A stretch of 64,000 nucleotides of DNA from Branchiostoma floridae (GCF_000003815.2 NC_049988.1:6203192-6267191), one strand, 5' to 3'. Counted from the stretch's first letter, positions 1 to 14,325 are shown. Numbers and translations: made by a program. The notes: generated by a model not told the origin, from the sequence alone.

Positions 1-590
1 TGTTGGTGGATTGAGTGGCATTTTCCAAGGCCCCATCTCTTCATCTTTCGTGTCCACTGTGATTCTCTATCTAGTTTGGCCTGAAGAGCATGTTTCACCT
101 TGTCGTCAGCCTTGAGAACGGATCTGCTGTAGGCCAATGTATGGGCCTCAAGATACAGATCTGAGATGGTTTTGTAGTTTAGTCCTACTGTGTTGTACAG
201 GATAGCGTTAGTGGCACTAGCCTGCACTTTGAGCCATGACTTAATTGCTTTAGTATGGATTGCATCAAGTTTTTGTAGTTGAGTGTCGGTCAAGTCATGC
301 ACCATCAGAAGGTACCTCCATGACGGAAAAGCGTATTCCATGTAGACCCTGAGTTTGTACTCGTTTCTTATAGCCGATTGGTTTATGTTTTCAACTGTCG
401 TTTGTATTGTCTTCGCCACAATGTCATATGTCTCTTTTGTTTTACCCGAGAAAGTTATATATCCACCTAGGAACTTCTCTGGAGCATCTTTAGTTGTCTT
501 GACAGCGTTTCCATCAATAGTGAAAGTAGTCTCTGTTGGTTTGCCACTTGTAATGGACATGGATTTGCACTTGCGCGGCTTCAGTGAACA
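1..590 (-). mobile_element. LINE reverse-transcriptase 3' fragment (runs off window edge)
   Basis: The minus strand is open without stops from position 590 to the left edge (about 195 codons). Its translation reads like the region just after the catalytic core of non-LTR retrotransposon reverse transcriptases: a KCKSMSI stretch, then EKFLGGYITFSGK, then a helical 'thumb' segment containing RNEYKLRVYMEYAFPSWRY. An in-frame TAA lies directly upstream (591-593) and the YxDD core is missing, so this is a 5'-truncated copy, as usual for LINEs. Assignment to the LINE class is confident; the clade is not determined. Confidence 0.75.
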
Positions 591-752
591 TTAGAGTTCT
601 CTTTGAACGGGGAAATATAACAATAGATAGTCAACCATCTCTATAACTAACTTAGTTACAACAGACATCAAGACAAAGTGGTGAAAAGAAACAACAAGCT
701 GAAGATTTCATAATGTTTTTATAATTTTATGATACAGGAATACACTTCTTAC

Positions 753-3700
753 CTGATCTCTGCTTGAATGTGTTCTCTCCTGTCAGGATTTTGCTGCAGC
801 TGGTTGAGAAGTCGCTGCCTCTTGTCGCCTAGAATCTGCAACAAGTGCTGCTCAGTCTCTCTCAGGTCCTGGATACAACAAAAGAACAGTTGGTCAGAAA
901 AAAAATCCGTCTTCTTTGACTTATCCCGTCAATGACTATAAGGCAGAGCGTAAGAAGGAACGGTGTTGTACTAAAACACTGACTGGTGACTCTCATTTTG
1001 CAAAGTACAACGAATAGTTCAACTGTTATCTTAAATTCTACTGAATGTAACTGATTGCCGTAGAGTGACAGCAATAATTTTTAAACTTGCAGTAATGAAA
1101 ATGCTTGCTCATTGACACTAGAACCATCAATCCTCTAGATAGGGTTTTGCAAGAAGATGCTAAATTCAAAATCAATCATTAACTTACTTCAGAAAGACCA
1201 CATACGACCTCTCTGCATTCATTTAAATGAAAAAAACTACATACCAAAAATACACCTTAAAAATACCAACACCACTAAAATAGCCTTTTCTTGCTGTTCT
1301 TCCCAAGGCCAAGAGTATCAAATGGAACTCCAGTGATCACACACGACTTAATCCACAAACTTCCAACCAAAGCTTTGAATCAGCCGACAGGAATGCCATG
1401 GAACGATTTTGGCTCCAGGCCCCAACACAAACCCCTCCTTCTCGCCTTGAGCAGACACATTTCAGAGGAAATCCACTTGTTTGGGAAAAGGAAGCTACAA
1501 TAACCTTCAAAGAAGTTCTAAGTTTAGACATAGAGGTTGTAATAAGTTCAACATTACAATCTTGCAATATTTTAATTGACCTTCAAAACTATCTGTAAGA
1601 AGAAAAAGTATCAAACACCTTTTGTACAAAAAGACCATTCTACACATTCAAAACACACTCTATCTCTAGGTAGGTCATACAACCAGGGCCTCATATATGG
1701 AGTTTACTTAGAAAGACGCTTTTCTTTACATCAAGATTGAAAAGTCTAAGCCTACAAAGCTGCTATCTTTTAACATTTTCTCAAAGATATTTTGGGTGAA
1801 ATTTTGAGCCCTGGGTTCTTCAGTTAGAGCTGTTAGTACTAGTAATAGGACAGCTTCTATTGGCATTTGGAAGCACTTCAGTGCCTGATGTTGGGTGAAG
1901 TTTGTAGGTTCTGAGCGATGGTTGAACAGAGAAGTGAGAAATATTTGCCCAGAGGAAGGTCAGGACCGCAGGGTTGACTGGACAACAGAGGATACAGGAC
2001 AGACATCTGGACGGGACCGACTCAAAATCTGTGTATGCATCTACACGAAAAGTCTCATCAGATTGGTAAATCACTGTATAATAACAGTCTTTACACAATC
2101 ACTGTATAATAACAGTCTTTACACACAGCTAGTACATAATCATGTTTCCGTGACTGTAGACCAGCCAAGAGCCTGTAATAATTATTTTAACGGGAAGGTA
2201 ACAGCTACCAAAACAAGGCAGATGATTATATACTTCTTGTATGTAAACTTTGTCATACCGTACTTGTACCTGTATATCCAGTATATGTACCCTACTACTG
2301 AATTTTGTGACTGTCTCCCCTGGAATGCTATGTTTACACTACCATGTGTTGGTGAAGGAAACTGGCAACCTCGGGCAACTGTTCAAACAGGAAGGTGCTG
2401 CGCTCTGATTAAACGCACACTAAAATCTACACATTCATGTTGGAAAAAAAGAACTTCTAATTTTTAACTTCTATAGCAAGCTATGATCCTTGTCACTGCT
2501 AAAACATGATGTTTTGATAGGATATATCAGAACTTAAGTTGTGAAACTTTTACAGCTAGTAGCTGTATGCTTCTGTAACTTCTGAACTGTTCCTTGCCCC
2601 CATGTAACTCCAGAACATAAACATTCAGTTATGAAAATTGTTCTAAGCCTTCAACTTCTAAGCCTTACGAAAATGCTCTTTTTTTCCGAACCTTGCCAGT
2701 AATCCAGCCAAAGCTGTGATTCAGACGCTGACTTCCCATCCAGAAATGACTCAGACAGTCTACTCATTCTCAAGAGCCACACAAGTGTTTTTCACTCAAC
2801 GGTCAACCTTGTAGTAGGTTTAAGAATACCCGTGTAACACAGGGATATCCATGGTAACATAATATCTAAACTACTGGTATAGAGAACAAAATGTAGAATT
2901 TTGACTAAACCCTTACCATTGTACCCTTTTCTTTTTACTACATAACAGGAACATTCTACAAAAAGTAAAATTTTTCATTCTACAAAAACTTGAAATATTT
3001 TTGTACACAACTTGGTCAAAGATCCTTCAAACTTTTGGTTTGCATTTAGTGCATGTTTTACCTGTAAACTGTTACAGGTGTGTATTCTTTGTCCTGAAAT
3101 GGCAGTTAGCTCACCAAATGAAAGTCGACACTTCCCTTGGAACAGGAAAGTGTCAGGCATGGCTGGGAGAGAAAAGTAGCTTTATCAGTCTCAGACATCA
3201 AGGACTTTCTTAAGCCCTAGAAATAAGACACTCAAAGCTTGACATCTAAGGAGATAAATTTCTCAACTTGTCCTACTTGAATCCTACTTCGAGATAAGAC
3301 TATTCAAAAGGCCTTGAAGTAAATAGAACCAGAAAGCAACACCTGAATGACTGCAAATACATTACACTACACTGTTCTCACTTGTTGACAAGCTTCTGCG
3401 TCTATGTATTTTGTAACATTTTGTTGTAGGAATGATAAAAAAGAATTCTGGATATGTTTGAAAATCTAAAAAGTGCACAACTATTCCTAATGGCATAGTT
3501 TCAAATGGGAGTTACAATTATGGCAAAACACAATAGATGCAATGATCATTACTTCTAATGTTATTTTACCAAATATCTCGACTGTGAGAAAATGCTACAC
3601 TTATATCCTCTATAGGGTAGCAAAGTTAAACATTACCCAGACAGTAGCTTGTTCAGGAAAACTACACAAAGGGACTGTAATTACACCAGTCTGTGCAAAT

Positions 3701-4200
3701 AGATCATTTACCAAGTAATTCTTTAGCCAAATATTTGGCTCCTATCCGAAAGGACAAAGCTTGCTCTTCCCATGGTACAGTTGTATTGTCAAAGTTGTAT
3801 CCTTGGGTTTAAAAAATTGATTACTTTTTGCACATATTTGTCTAGCACCTTCTTTTTAACGAAAAGAAATTCTTCAATTAGTTCCACCCAAAAATTCTAA
3901 AATCTACAGTAACACACAAAGAACAAACTGGCTGATTGGAAAAAAGGACTGAATTATGACAATGCAGCTGATATTATGGACTTCACAATGAAGAGACAAA
4001 GCCCTGATGATTTGAAGCAAGGGACAGATACAGACAGTTTTACACCTCTGATTGACAGAAAGCCATCACAAGTTTGATTGACAGAAAGCCTCCACACGTT
4101 TGGTCGACCCTTACCCTCTCATCCATCGTAGTGGAAGCAAAGCTGACTTCCGCTGCCATTGTCACGTTTGTCAGGTGCTCAATTTCTCACCTGCAAAAAA
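753..4200 (-). CDS. 5' coding exons of an unrecognised coiled-coil protein
   Basis: Two minus-strand exons join in phase. Exon with start codon: ATG at 4159-4157, coding 4159-4115 (MAAEVSFASTTMDER), 5'UTR back to an acceptor (TTTTTTGCAG) near 4191, donor AGG|GTAAGG. Next exon: 868-753, acceptor TTGTATCCAG, donor CAG|GTAAG. It encodes 38 residues beginning DLRETEQHLLQILGDKRQRL and then NQLQQNPDRREHIQAEI, a charged, leucine-spaced helix typical of coiled coils. Both junctions are phase 0. The gene continues leftward, past or under the LINE fragment at 1-590. I do not recognise the family. Consensus splice sites and an in-phase join support a real gene, but only about 53 codons are visible. Confidence 0.5.
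869..4114 (-). other. Intron, AT-rich, no recognised content
   Basis: This lies between the two exons of the coiled-coil gene. It contains a short direct duplication near 2070-2125 (an ACTGTATAATAACAGTCTTTAC unit repeated) and many AT-rich stretches. Open frames here are short and have no family resemblance. Confidence 0.4.
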
Positions 4201-4340
4201 GGGCACACCTTTCAGGTGCAGTTGACTTTGTAGTTTGTAGCAACTACAGTGAAATCTAAAAAGACGTTATCCACTGCGTCCCATTTATCCTACCTTACTA
4301 CATGGGAAAGGAAATCCTAGTAAAAGCTATCAGTTTGCTT

Positions 4341-4679
4341 CAGGGCTCTAGCCAGCGTCCGTTTTCCGTCAATTGACGGAAATTTGCTGCGTCTGACGGA
4401 AAAATTTTAAAACCAATCCGTCAACCTTGACAGACAAAAATCCTTGGTGGAAGCTACAGGCGGCTTGGGGACGCTGTCCACGGCCGTAAAAGCCACACAC
4501 TGTTTGTTTTGCTATTGTTATGATTGTTGACAATGTGTGTCGGCGCCCTTTCGCATACGATAATCTCATTAAAACCCGTTTTTCAAGGTCTCAGTTCAGT
4601 CCTTCTAATTAATTTTCGCGGTTTTCACGACGATTGTAATTGGCTGACGGAAAAAAATTTCGAGCTGGCTAAAGCCCTG
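4341..4679. mobile_element. hAT-type MITE, copy 1, with perfect 8-bp TSD
   Basis: Terminal inverted repeats begin CAGGGCTCTAGCCAGC on the left and, on the complement of the right end, CAGGGCTTTAGCCAGC. It is flanked on both sides by the same 8 bases, GTTTGCTT (4333-4340 and 4680-4687). TIRs starting CAGGG with 8-bp duplications are the hallmark of hAT transposons. The 339-bp element has no coding capacity. A second copy in inverted orientation is at 21435-21781. Confidence 0.85.
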
Positions 4680-4687
4680 GTTTGCTT

Positions 4688-6240
4688 GCAAAATATCTAC
4701 GTCAGTTATTATTTCTTTTGAATTATGGTATCGCATTCTTCAATACAGCGCTCACCATGAGTGTACTAATGATTTGTGCATGGATTTGTGCAACAGTTGC
4801 GTAGGAAAGTAAAAATATAGGTTACGCAGTATAGTATCCGCACCCAACTTGTTAAGTTAAATCTTTCTTTTGAATTCTTTACAAGAGAAGCTTATAAAAA
4901 TTGCATTATCCTTGTGTTATGAATTTTGATACAAACAGCACCGGAAGGTGGTTCATACATAATTGTTATAACTTCTATTCTTTAGTCTGTTGTAGTATTG
5001 TGATGCTAAATCTGGGATTTATCTGCTTTGGTAGGAAAATTGTTTTCACAGGAACTGGATAAAGCCAGGGGGAACATTTGTCCTGAAAGCAACAGGCTTC
5101 CACACAGATTTCATCCCTTTCGCTAGGTCGAACATGGATAAAGCTGTCCCATAATCTTCTTTGACAAGTCAGGCAGAAAATTCCAAATCGTGGGCCTTTT
5201 GAAAGACAGTTTTAGCCTCCTGAGAATGTTATTTACAAAAGTAACATGGCATCTAAACCACTGTCACGAGCAAGTAACGTTGATCAAACATGTTTTGAGA
5301 TCATTTGTCAGCAAGATACAAGTGAATTTAACACTTCAAAAACCAACTGTATTGTGCTCGAATGGCACAAGAGGGTGGGAGGGGGGCACAATGTTTAGAT
5401 GTTTTGTAGTAAAGAACCGTCACACTTTGAGAAGTTTCTTTCATATGGAAGTCTACAGCAAATCAATCAGAAACCAACTATGACAGGTAAGAATTCCAAG
5501 AACTTTTGAACAGTTCAAAAACAGAATATACTGAGGGGTGTCCCACATTAACAGTTACAACTACCGTTGACAGCAAAGCTTGCTTTTCTCTCTCCTAAAA
5601 TAAATCCTCAAAACTTTGCACAAGAAAAGTCTAGATCTAACATAACCTTACCTTGTCTTAACACAGGAATGTAGGTTTCCTCACCCCAAACTAGTATATC
5701 CTGGCCAGCAGGAATCACAAACTACAAAAGACAACTTTCTTGTGGCTCTACCGTTTTACCTGTACCTTTCACCCTTGGGGGATTTCAGTTACATACCCAT
5801 GCCCATATTAGGAAGAGGCCATGCCCATATATGGTAGGTCCTGTTTGTGTGCCATGTTTGCCTATGAATGCATCACCTGTGATGTCATCGCCACTCTAAT
5901 GCCCTGCACCCAGGTATGAAGGGAAATGGAAACGAGCAGCTTTTGTTATGCTAACGAACTCTAACTGGACAAGCTCACAGGGCCAGTTGAATCACACTTG
6001 TACCTGGAAAATGGGCCATTTAAACACCTGAGGGGGTTACTGTTTTGGAGTCAGTAGATGGCTAGCAACTAAATGGTTTCATGAAAAGTTCAGTCTAGAT
6101 ACAAACCTATACTTTTGTTTTTTGTTTTAAAAGACCAAATAGGTATGAATATGCAATGGGAAAGAATGGCACAACAGAAAACCAAGTTTGTCAATATATT
6201 GCTCAGAGCAAGGAGGTTAAAGAATCACAGGAGAGAGCTC
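4688..6240. other. Non-coding stretch upstream of the coiled-coil gene start exon
   Basis: AT-rich sequence with no gene, RNA or clear transposon recognised. It is probably the first intron of the minus-strand gene starting at 4159, because an acceptor precedes that exon. Confidence 0.3.
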
Positions 6241-6249
6241 AGTCATTAA

Positions 6250-6560
6250 CACCCCACTGCGGGCTATTGTTCAGACCCTCCGGGCCCATTGTTTCCGCTA
6301 TCCGGCGGCGCGTCTCTGATGACCATCATGGCCGCGGGGTTTCCCGCCATTTCTGATGAGCCCGGACGTGTCAGCCAATCACATGAGCCCAGCCATGACG
6401 TCATGCACCGCGATCCCGGCCGAGGACGACCGAGGGTTGCCGAACTGTGAGCGAGATGAGCGCAGTTTCCGCAGATTTCCTTATTTGGGAAGCGAAGGTG
6501 ACGTGTGCAAACAGTACTGTTGTGGAGAGACCAAGATGGCGATCATGTCGATACTTGTTT
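6250..6560. promoter_or_regulatory. CpG-rich promoter candidate
   Basis: This stretch is GC- and CpG-rich against an AT-rich background. It holds, in order on the plus strand, an E2F-like TTTCCCGCCA (about 6340), a CCAAT box (AGCCAATCA, about 6374), a perfect CRE palindrome TGACGTCA (about 6397) and a YY1-type CAAGATGGCG (about 6532). The order fits a plus-strand or bidirectional promoter. No downstream plus-strand exon could be identified, so the gene served is unknown; it could be the minus-strand coiled-coil gene. Confidence 0.4.
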
Positions 6561-6599
6561 CGGCGCTGTGCGACCAAGTTGAGTGAATTTACAGGCATT

Positions 6600-9500
6600 T
6601 TTGTCGCTGTATCCCCGATTTTTTTGTCTCAGAATTATGAACAATATTCTCTACTTCATGTGTCTATTAAAAAATTATTACGCTTGCCCCGCAAAAGAGA
6701 CTTTTTTTCAACGATAGTAGTGGGCTTGGGTGTGCCAAATAAGTATTTGTTGTTGCTGTTTGCGATCGATTTTTGCTGTTCGTGATGCATGAATTTTGTA
6801 CTCTGAGGGCTCCGTGGATGTTCATGGCAATGATGGGAAGCAAGATGATATTTCCGAGGAAATTTATTTTGTCGGTATTGAGGGAATTTTTGCCTCACGA
6901 GGAACGCATTTTTTTTACACAGATGGCTTGATATCTTAATTTGACAGACTTGAAAATAAAGTTGCATAGCGTTTCTCAAGCTTCTTACAAATACTATGAA
7001 ATAGCTCCGTGTGTCCTGGGCTATGAAAGCCGACCCAGCGTTCTTCTACACCGCGTGACTTGTTGTTACACACATTTCTGTGGCTCGTGGGGAACTATGC
7101 TCGCACTTGCCTCAGGCGAAGTATCATCACTATTGATATCTGTTTCCTTAGTAAAAGTAGCGCTGTATTTAATGAGAATCATCCTCAAAATCGCTGAAAT
7201 CCCGGCCCCAAATCGATGTTCCTGGACGAGTGATGTTGAAACTGACTCGTAAACAAAGGCCCACGCTAGCCTGGCGAGATGCAGATTGGGGCAATTAGCA
7301 CTTCGATGTGATTCACACTCGCGGCAAACATGGAACAATAGGAACGCTCTCCTCTCTTTCTTTAACCTCCTTGCTCAGAGTAGAAAAACTATGAAAAATT
7401 AAAAATACTAGTACTACAAGATTTCAAATGATGACAAAACCAAATAATGATAAATACATGATTTTGAAGACAGGAAACCAATCCTTGATTCATTTCATAT
7501 TAATTTCCATCTTGTGATTCTAGATGATTCCAGTTTCAGGCCCAGTCCACGAATCATGATCTCTAAATTGAATAGTCAAACCAGTTCAGCCTAACCTAAA
7601 CCTACGTAGGTGACACTAAGATCACGTCTTTCCGTTCATGTCATTACACATAATAACATTACCTACGACCTGTAGGCAGGTGATGTCACTCATGTTTTCA
7701 TCACCAAAATTACCCTAATTATGGGCTCAACTCTACAAATTGGCACCACAATACTGTACTGGGGTGACTCAAAGTTCTTAATGTGCACAATGCACGCTAT
7801 CTTATGTTGTATGTTGTCTACTCCCAGTTCATGATAAAGGATGGGTACTTTAGAAGTGAATCTTGCACACAGCCATGGTGTTCAGTGTTCGAGTTTTCTG
7901 TTTTGATCACACGTTTCTCTCAATTTTGAAGAATCTACTTCCTTAGAAAAGAAACCCAACACCTAAAATCATAATCAAAAACATGTGAAATTAAAAGGAC
8001 TGAACTAATTTCCATATCTTCTGCCATACATTCATTTCCTTCTGTTCTATTTTATGCTTCAGCATATACTTGCTGTATATTTTCTGTCAAAAATGAAATA
8101 CTGGTAAAGTGTGCACAACATGCAAAGAGCTAAAAACAACACATGTGTGACTTTGCTAAGATGTCTATGCTACACTATCTGTAACATAAGTCATAACAGA
8201 CACATCCCCATACTGCTTGTGTTATAGCTGTGTTATAGGAATGACATGTTTGGCAGGCATATCTGTTTTCACATCTGTCCAGACAAAGCTGATCTGTTGT
8301 GACAATCTGTGGGCAATGAACTCAAGTGACATTCAACATTACTGATAACTGTGTGCAGGTTTTGATTTTATCTGTTTGCAAGACAGACAAAAAACAGATG
8401 CCATATTCACCCCTTTTGTAACAAATATTATACAAAGGGTTCAAATGAACCACACTTGACACTAGAACATTTTTCATGTTGTAAAAACATGATACAGCTG
8501 GTGTCATTCCAGGCCACATGGGAAGATTTGTTTACATTCTGCAAAAAAGGTCAAAATTTTTCTGAGAGGATAGTATTTCAGGCAGCAAAAAAAAAAACAA
8601 CTATGGATACACTACATGAAAATCATGAAATCCAACAAGTATGGCTTGCTTTTAGACATGGATTTAATCTACTATTTTCTTTTTTTGCTTATTCAAATGC
8701 TGAGCTATACTGAAAATGTTAAAGCTTGGCATATCTTGCCTGGAAGAGACAAGGGCTGAGATATAGATGTGGGGAACACAGGACTCCGGGCATGCATATA
8801 GTAAGTCCTTTCACCAAGCCTTTTAAACAGGCCCTGGTTAGTGTCAAGCAAATTGAAACCAGTCCATCAAGCTAACAAGGAACAGTATGGACTTCTGTGT
8901 CTGTTAGTGGTCCAATCTGGGATGGCAACCAAAAATCATGGTCAGTTTTCAAATGGTTGGTACTTGCCCATTGATGCTCAACTTGCAGACATGGAAAGAT
9001 ATTTACAATGTTCATCTATTACAAGTGCTGTAACACAACAAAGTAGTTTTTTTTACTGTGTCAACATTAAAATAAATTTTTCAGAGTAAATTTCAGTAAC
9101 TATTACTCCATCTTGACACAACTGACAGCCTTCAAAAACAGCTATTTATCACGAGAATTTATGCCAAAATGGCTCTTAAGGTCAGCATAGAAATCTACTT
9201 TCAGTTCCACTTTTGAGAACAGAAGTTACAGTTCCGGTGAATATGAATTCCAGTGGAATGAACCATCTGTGTAACAGTCCCCCATCAGCACCACACATGG
9301 CCTCTATTTGCCACCCTTTCTACAACAATGCTAGGGTTTCTTGTCCCTGGGACCCTGCAAAATGCAAGCTGACAGACCCTACTTTGTTATGCATACAGGC
9401 AGGGGCAGAGCTGTCAGTTCACATTATCCACCTTCCTAGTTTCCTTCCCCAGAGCTCTGCAAACCAGATGATATCAGATTCTAATGGACTTTTTATCAGG

Positions 9501-12400
9501 ACAATTTTCTACAGGGACTCAACTAAAAATGCAAGCTTGGCATGTGCGGTCACTTGAGTTTAATTCACAGTAATCCACATGAAATATGAAATAATGCCAT
9601 AATTCCAAACTATCATTATAAAACATGACATTTTTCTATGGCAGTAAATACATTTATAATCTGTTACAGACACTAAATAAAAGTATGTTAGGCTAATTTT
9701 GTTGATTATCTTTAATTTTCAAGAAGTAAAACACGTAACCATATGTATCATTACACTGCATATGTGCCAGGCAGGTTTCACACACATAAAGAAGTATATT
9801 TTTCTGCAAAGCTGATATGACTTTGGAAAGTGTCTGTTGTACTCAATTTGTAATGATGGCAAACAGGGAAAAAACTGTCCAATTCACCATATTGGCATGT
9901 AATGTTACGGCCATATCACCTCTTCCTATGTGATTCACATGCAACCTCCTCTCCAAGAGTCCAAAGAAAAGAACCCCACACACTCCAACATTCAAAGCAA
10001 TATCACAGTTGTCTACTTTACAACATATTCTTGCCATTTACTAAGTGAAAGAAAATAAAACATTGCTTTTATTACTTCCATCAAGTTTTTGAAGAAAAAT
10101 AATTATCAGAAATTTGTAATAAGTTGTGCTAACATTTCACATTAATTATGTTTTGTGCATAAATGCACACACATATTTCCAATGTAGAATCTCACCAGAG
10201 CATTTAAGATTGCATCAGACAGAAAGTTAAAGATCCAGATGGATATAAGATGGTAAGAAACAAGACAGCAGTCTTGCTGGCACCTGCCCAAGGTAAACAC
10301 CCAGACTCAGACTGCTTTCTGTCAACCTGACCTGTCTGCCACACTACATCTGTCTTACCAGTTGTCACTGTTCTATACCAGCCAAAATAACTTCTACTGA
10401 AAGCTCCTGCAGAAAATACTTGTCATTCAGACTTCAGCATGTTTGCTATGATTTCATCATTCATTTAGTCGAGGACACCACCAGATGCCAACACAGGAAG
10501 CAAGCACTGGGAAGCAAGCTGGACCCTCCTTCTCCATTTATCATTAGAAGTCCTCTTCATTAGATTTTTGACCCTTAATGAAATGCTTACCAGAATAAAA
10601 ATTCTGAAACCGCAAAAGGACTTCAGTAAAACCAACTTCATTTTTTTTAAATCTTTTGCATAAAAAAATGATGAAAACTATACAAATACAAAACTGCAAG
10701 GCATTACAATGAAGGATAAAAAGTTGATGTACAGTATATTGTGTCATCTATAAAAAAAACGGTCTATGGAAAAATACATTTGTCAACACAAGCTTAAGAA
10801 AGGAAAGGACTTAAATTTATATGGAATAATGCATACCTTCTGCACCTTTATTTTGGTTTTCCAGCTTAATGTATTCAGTCCATGTTGAGCAGGAATTAGC
10901 AATAAGATCATTTTGCTATACATAGTCAACAAACTAGGTACCCCTGAACAGCAATATTTGATTTAAAACAGCTCTTCAGTTCAGCATGAAATTGCCCATG
11001 ACTTGCCTATTCACTGCAATTTGACATGGTTTACTGCCCTTGCAAATCACTGTGGGCTCTGTGATGTCAATTATTACAATTAATTGCCCCTCTGGACCTT
11101 TCCAATGTTTCATAATGGAATTATGGAAACCACACAACTGCTGGGTTGGCTACAAGTGGCACAAATTTGCAAGAGACCATATCCAAGCATACACATAGTC
11201 AAGAAATACAAATACCACGAATAGTTGTAGACATTTGTTTCTTAAGCATTGGTGGAATTTTTAAACACCAGACTAGTAATTACATGAATTTTTTTTTGCA
11301 ATCCACAGCTGTCACGAATGAAGTGAAATGGCAAAACAATGTGGCGAAACAAGGAATAAAATACAGACAAAACCTAACTGACAAAGGAATACACACTTTC
11401 TAAGAAAAGCCCATAGTCATAAAATTATTTTAACCTCTTCCATATATTCTAATCTCAGTCAATCATTACAGAGTATAGAACTTTTGAACAATTATATTTA
11501 TCCTTTGCACTGATTTTGAAACTTGTGTGTCTGCATATGAGCTAGAATTAGTAATTTTTGGAATACGACAAAAGACACTTGCTTTAAATATCTGTAACCA
11601 TACGAGTTTCAACATGGCGTCTAAATAATAGGCCAAAAGATTCCAACCAGTTTTGCAAGCAAAACTGCATCTTTTCTTAACAAACTCAGCACAAATACTC
11701 TGTTTTGAAACATGCACATATTTGTTCTGGACAACTCAGGCCGAATCTATGACTTCCTGAGGAAAAAAAACTGCATGTCTATGACGACAGGAAATGTTTA
11801 GGTCCTTGGGAATGCGAGGTCTGGGGTTAGAAAAATAAGCCATGCAAAAACGTCAATCCGGGCAAGAACGTCCAACATATGGCGCACAGGAATCGCTTTC
11901 AGACGACGTCTGTGCCTCAGAAACTTCCCAAAAAGGTTTAAGATACGACACCAAGGATACATAGAACAGATATTGGTTCGAATTTTTCACTTGAGGGGCG
12001 CTAGAAGAGGACATTTTGGCTCAGGTCGAGGCGCCCCGCCTCTTGTTTGGACGCAAAAATCCCTGAAAACTCGACCACTCAAATCTCGAGAGGTTTTCGC
12101 CCCTCCACACCCTAAAAGTCTAGCGCCAATTTATCCACATTTCCTCAGATTTAAGACACTGAACACGCATTTACAGGGTTGAGAAGAAGTTCTAGTACCT
12201 AGAAACTTCAACCTTTGAAGCTCTTTTGCCGGATTAAAGCTCAAAATTGTACCGAGTTTGAGCAAATCTGCACAAAGAGGCCGAAAGCCGACACCACTCC
12301 TGTCGAGATTGTATACAAAATTTGCATCCAAGCGGGCGGCCAAACTCCGCCAAGAAATTTACAAAAACTACCAAATTCGTTCCTCAAAATGGCACATAAA
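6600..12400. other. Long non-coding stretch
   Basis: AT-rich with scattered homopolymers. No exon with flanking splice signals and no recognised repeat. Open frames are short and lack family similarity. It may be intron or intergenic DNA. Confidence 0.3.
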
Positions 12401-12410
12401 CTTGCCTTAC

Positions 12411-12560
12411 CTGTCCCAAAGGACCCTAGGTATGGAGTATCGGGGACGTTTTCTTCCTTTGCCGAGGTTAAAGCGCGCAACAAGTCGAGTTTCCCACCTC
12501 TGTCCGCAGCCAGCCAGAAAATTCAAACCCAAGATGGCGTGGTCTAACGAACCCGGGATT
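12411..12560 (-). promoter_or_regulatory. Candidate CpG-rich first exon and promoter (minus)
   Basis: A GC-rich island within AT-rich DNA. On the minus strand a YY1-like CGCCATCTTGG is followed by a run ending at a strong donor, TTTGGGACAG|GTAAGG (boundary at 12411). This fits a non-coding first exon for a minus-strand transcript, possibly the coiled-coil gene whose start exon at 4159 has an acceptor upstream. It could also be an unrelated promoter. Confidence 0.3.
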
Positions 12561-14325
12561 GCACCTGGAACCCTCCGCCAGAAAATAGTCCCGCAAAGTA
12601 ACCCTTCTTCATTTCCGAATTACTCCCTATTTAATCAAATTATTGCAAAAAAATCTATTAAAAGTTATCTTTTTTATGAATTTAGTCAAGTTTTAGCAAA
12701 TATAATGAACATATTTTAGGAAATTGGTGATTTTTAGGTCCCACACGAATGCGGATGGTTCTATGACCCGACCGCTTCACGATACTAATTGAGATTCGTC
12801 CATTTTGCAGACAACAGGGAAGAATAGTGTAGAAAATAACCATAAAATAACATTACCTTGCAAAATATAATTCAATCATCCATAACCTCAAAAGATAAGA
12901 ATATGATACTCGTATAAACACATTTCATTTCTTGGAATGAAGGTATTTGTCTTCATAGTCTGTTGACCTGTATGTAAATCTCCCTTCTTTATTGTAAACT
13001 ATGAATTGGGCCGGCCCACTCAGTCGATTGGAATGCGACAGCGGGCTCTAAACGAAGGAATGTTTAAAACACCGAATTTCCACAAATCTGATCCAAAATG
13101 CACAGTTTCCTTCGACATATATGCACAAAAATGTCCAATTCATGCCTCCTTTTTATTTGCCGCATAAATTATGAAGTGAACTATTTATTTTTAATATTTT
13201 CAGTCATTGTTTTGGTTAGTAACGTGACCTTCTTTCAGGTGTTTCAGACGTCTCAGGTTGCTGACCTTCGGTCTGCATGTGTCTGGCTAAAGAACAGGAA
13301 TTCGGTTTTCCTCTTCTTTCATTCCTGAAGCATTCGTGAGAGGAAAATCGTCAATAAAACGAAACACAACACCTTTGAGGTTTCCCTCCCACACAATTGG
13401 AGGAATTACAATGGACTGAGTCAGTTTCCTGACGCAGGTGATGTCACACCTGTGAGCGTGGGTTGGGGGTGAGGTTCTCAGGTGTCAATATTGGCTCAGC
13501 AGGCTGCATGGGAAGGGTGCATTTAGTGCTCTTCAAGCAGAGGTTAGGCTTGGTTTGTTTTTCGCATCTTGTTTTCTTTTTGAAGGTAATACGGCAAGAA
13601 CTTATGAATTTAAAGATGTCAAAAGCAAACAGAAGCCTAGACTAAAAATTTAGAATGAATGACGGCGATTGCATTGCAGGGAAAAATCTTTCATTTTTTT
13701 GAATGTCATTCTGCAAAGCCTTTTAAAGTTTAACCTACGTTATAATTTATAACATGCATTGGCATAATACCGGTAGTAAGACTTATACCGGTAGATTAAA
13801 AATACTGGAACTTAAAGAGATCTACACATGCAACAATAGTTATTTCTGAGCTGTGCACACTTCAGACATCTAGGTGTCCAATACATCATTTACAAAGCAT
13901 CGATAACAATGCATTCGAAGACAACAAAGGCCAAAAGTTTTCAGTATACTTTTCTTTAAATTTCGGGGTAGGCAGCTCGTCGTGGGACGAACACACTGTC
14001 ACAATCATTGCCAAATTTATATAGATCATAATTACACATGCTCACGGCACAAGACGAACATGATTCAACAACAATCTTGAATTTCTGTTGGTGACCTACA
14101 ACTCATGTAAAAGTGTGAAGAACCGTTGCATAATAGCCCGGATCTACGACTGAATGGGCAAAATTGAACGTACGCAGCCATTTTCCCGCCATTTTTATAT
14201 CTACGCTAGCAGTGAAGTGTTACGTCATAGCGGTTGTGACGGACAGAAGTTAAATGAAAATTCTTGACAGTATACGTCCGTTTTCTCATGACATTTTGTA
14301 TGCTCATGCAGGTTTATGTTTTATG

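Noticed and set aside
6447-6785. Plus-strand gene starting at the CpG-rich region
   Set aside because: Start-like ATGs and a possible donor exist, but no downstream exon or family similarity was found.
12215-12719. Overlapping 110-153-codon plus-strand frames
   Set aside because: They have no recognisable domain; the minus strand carries a better donor site, so a non-coding first exon is preferred.
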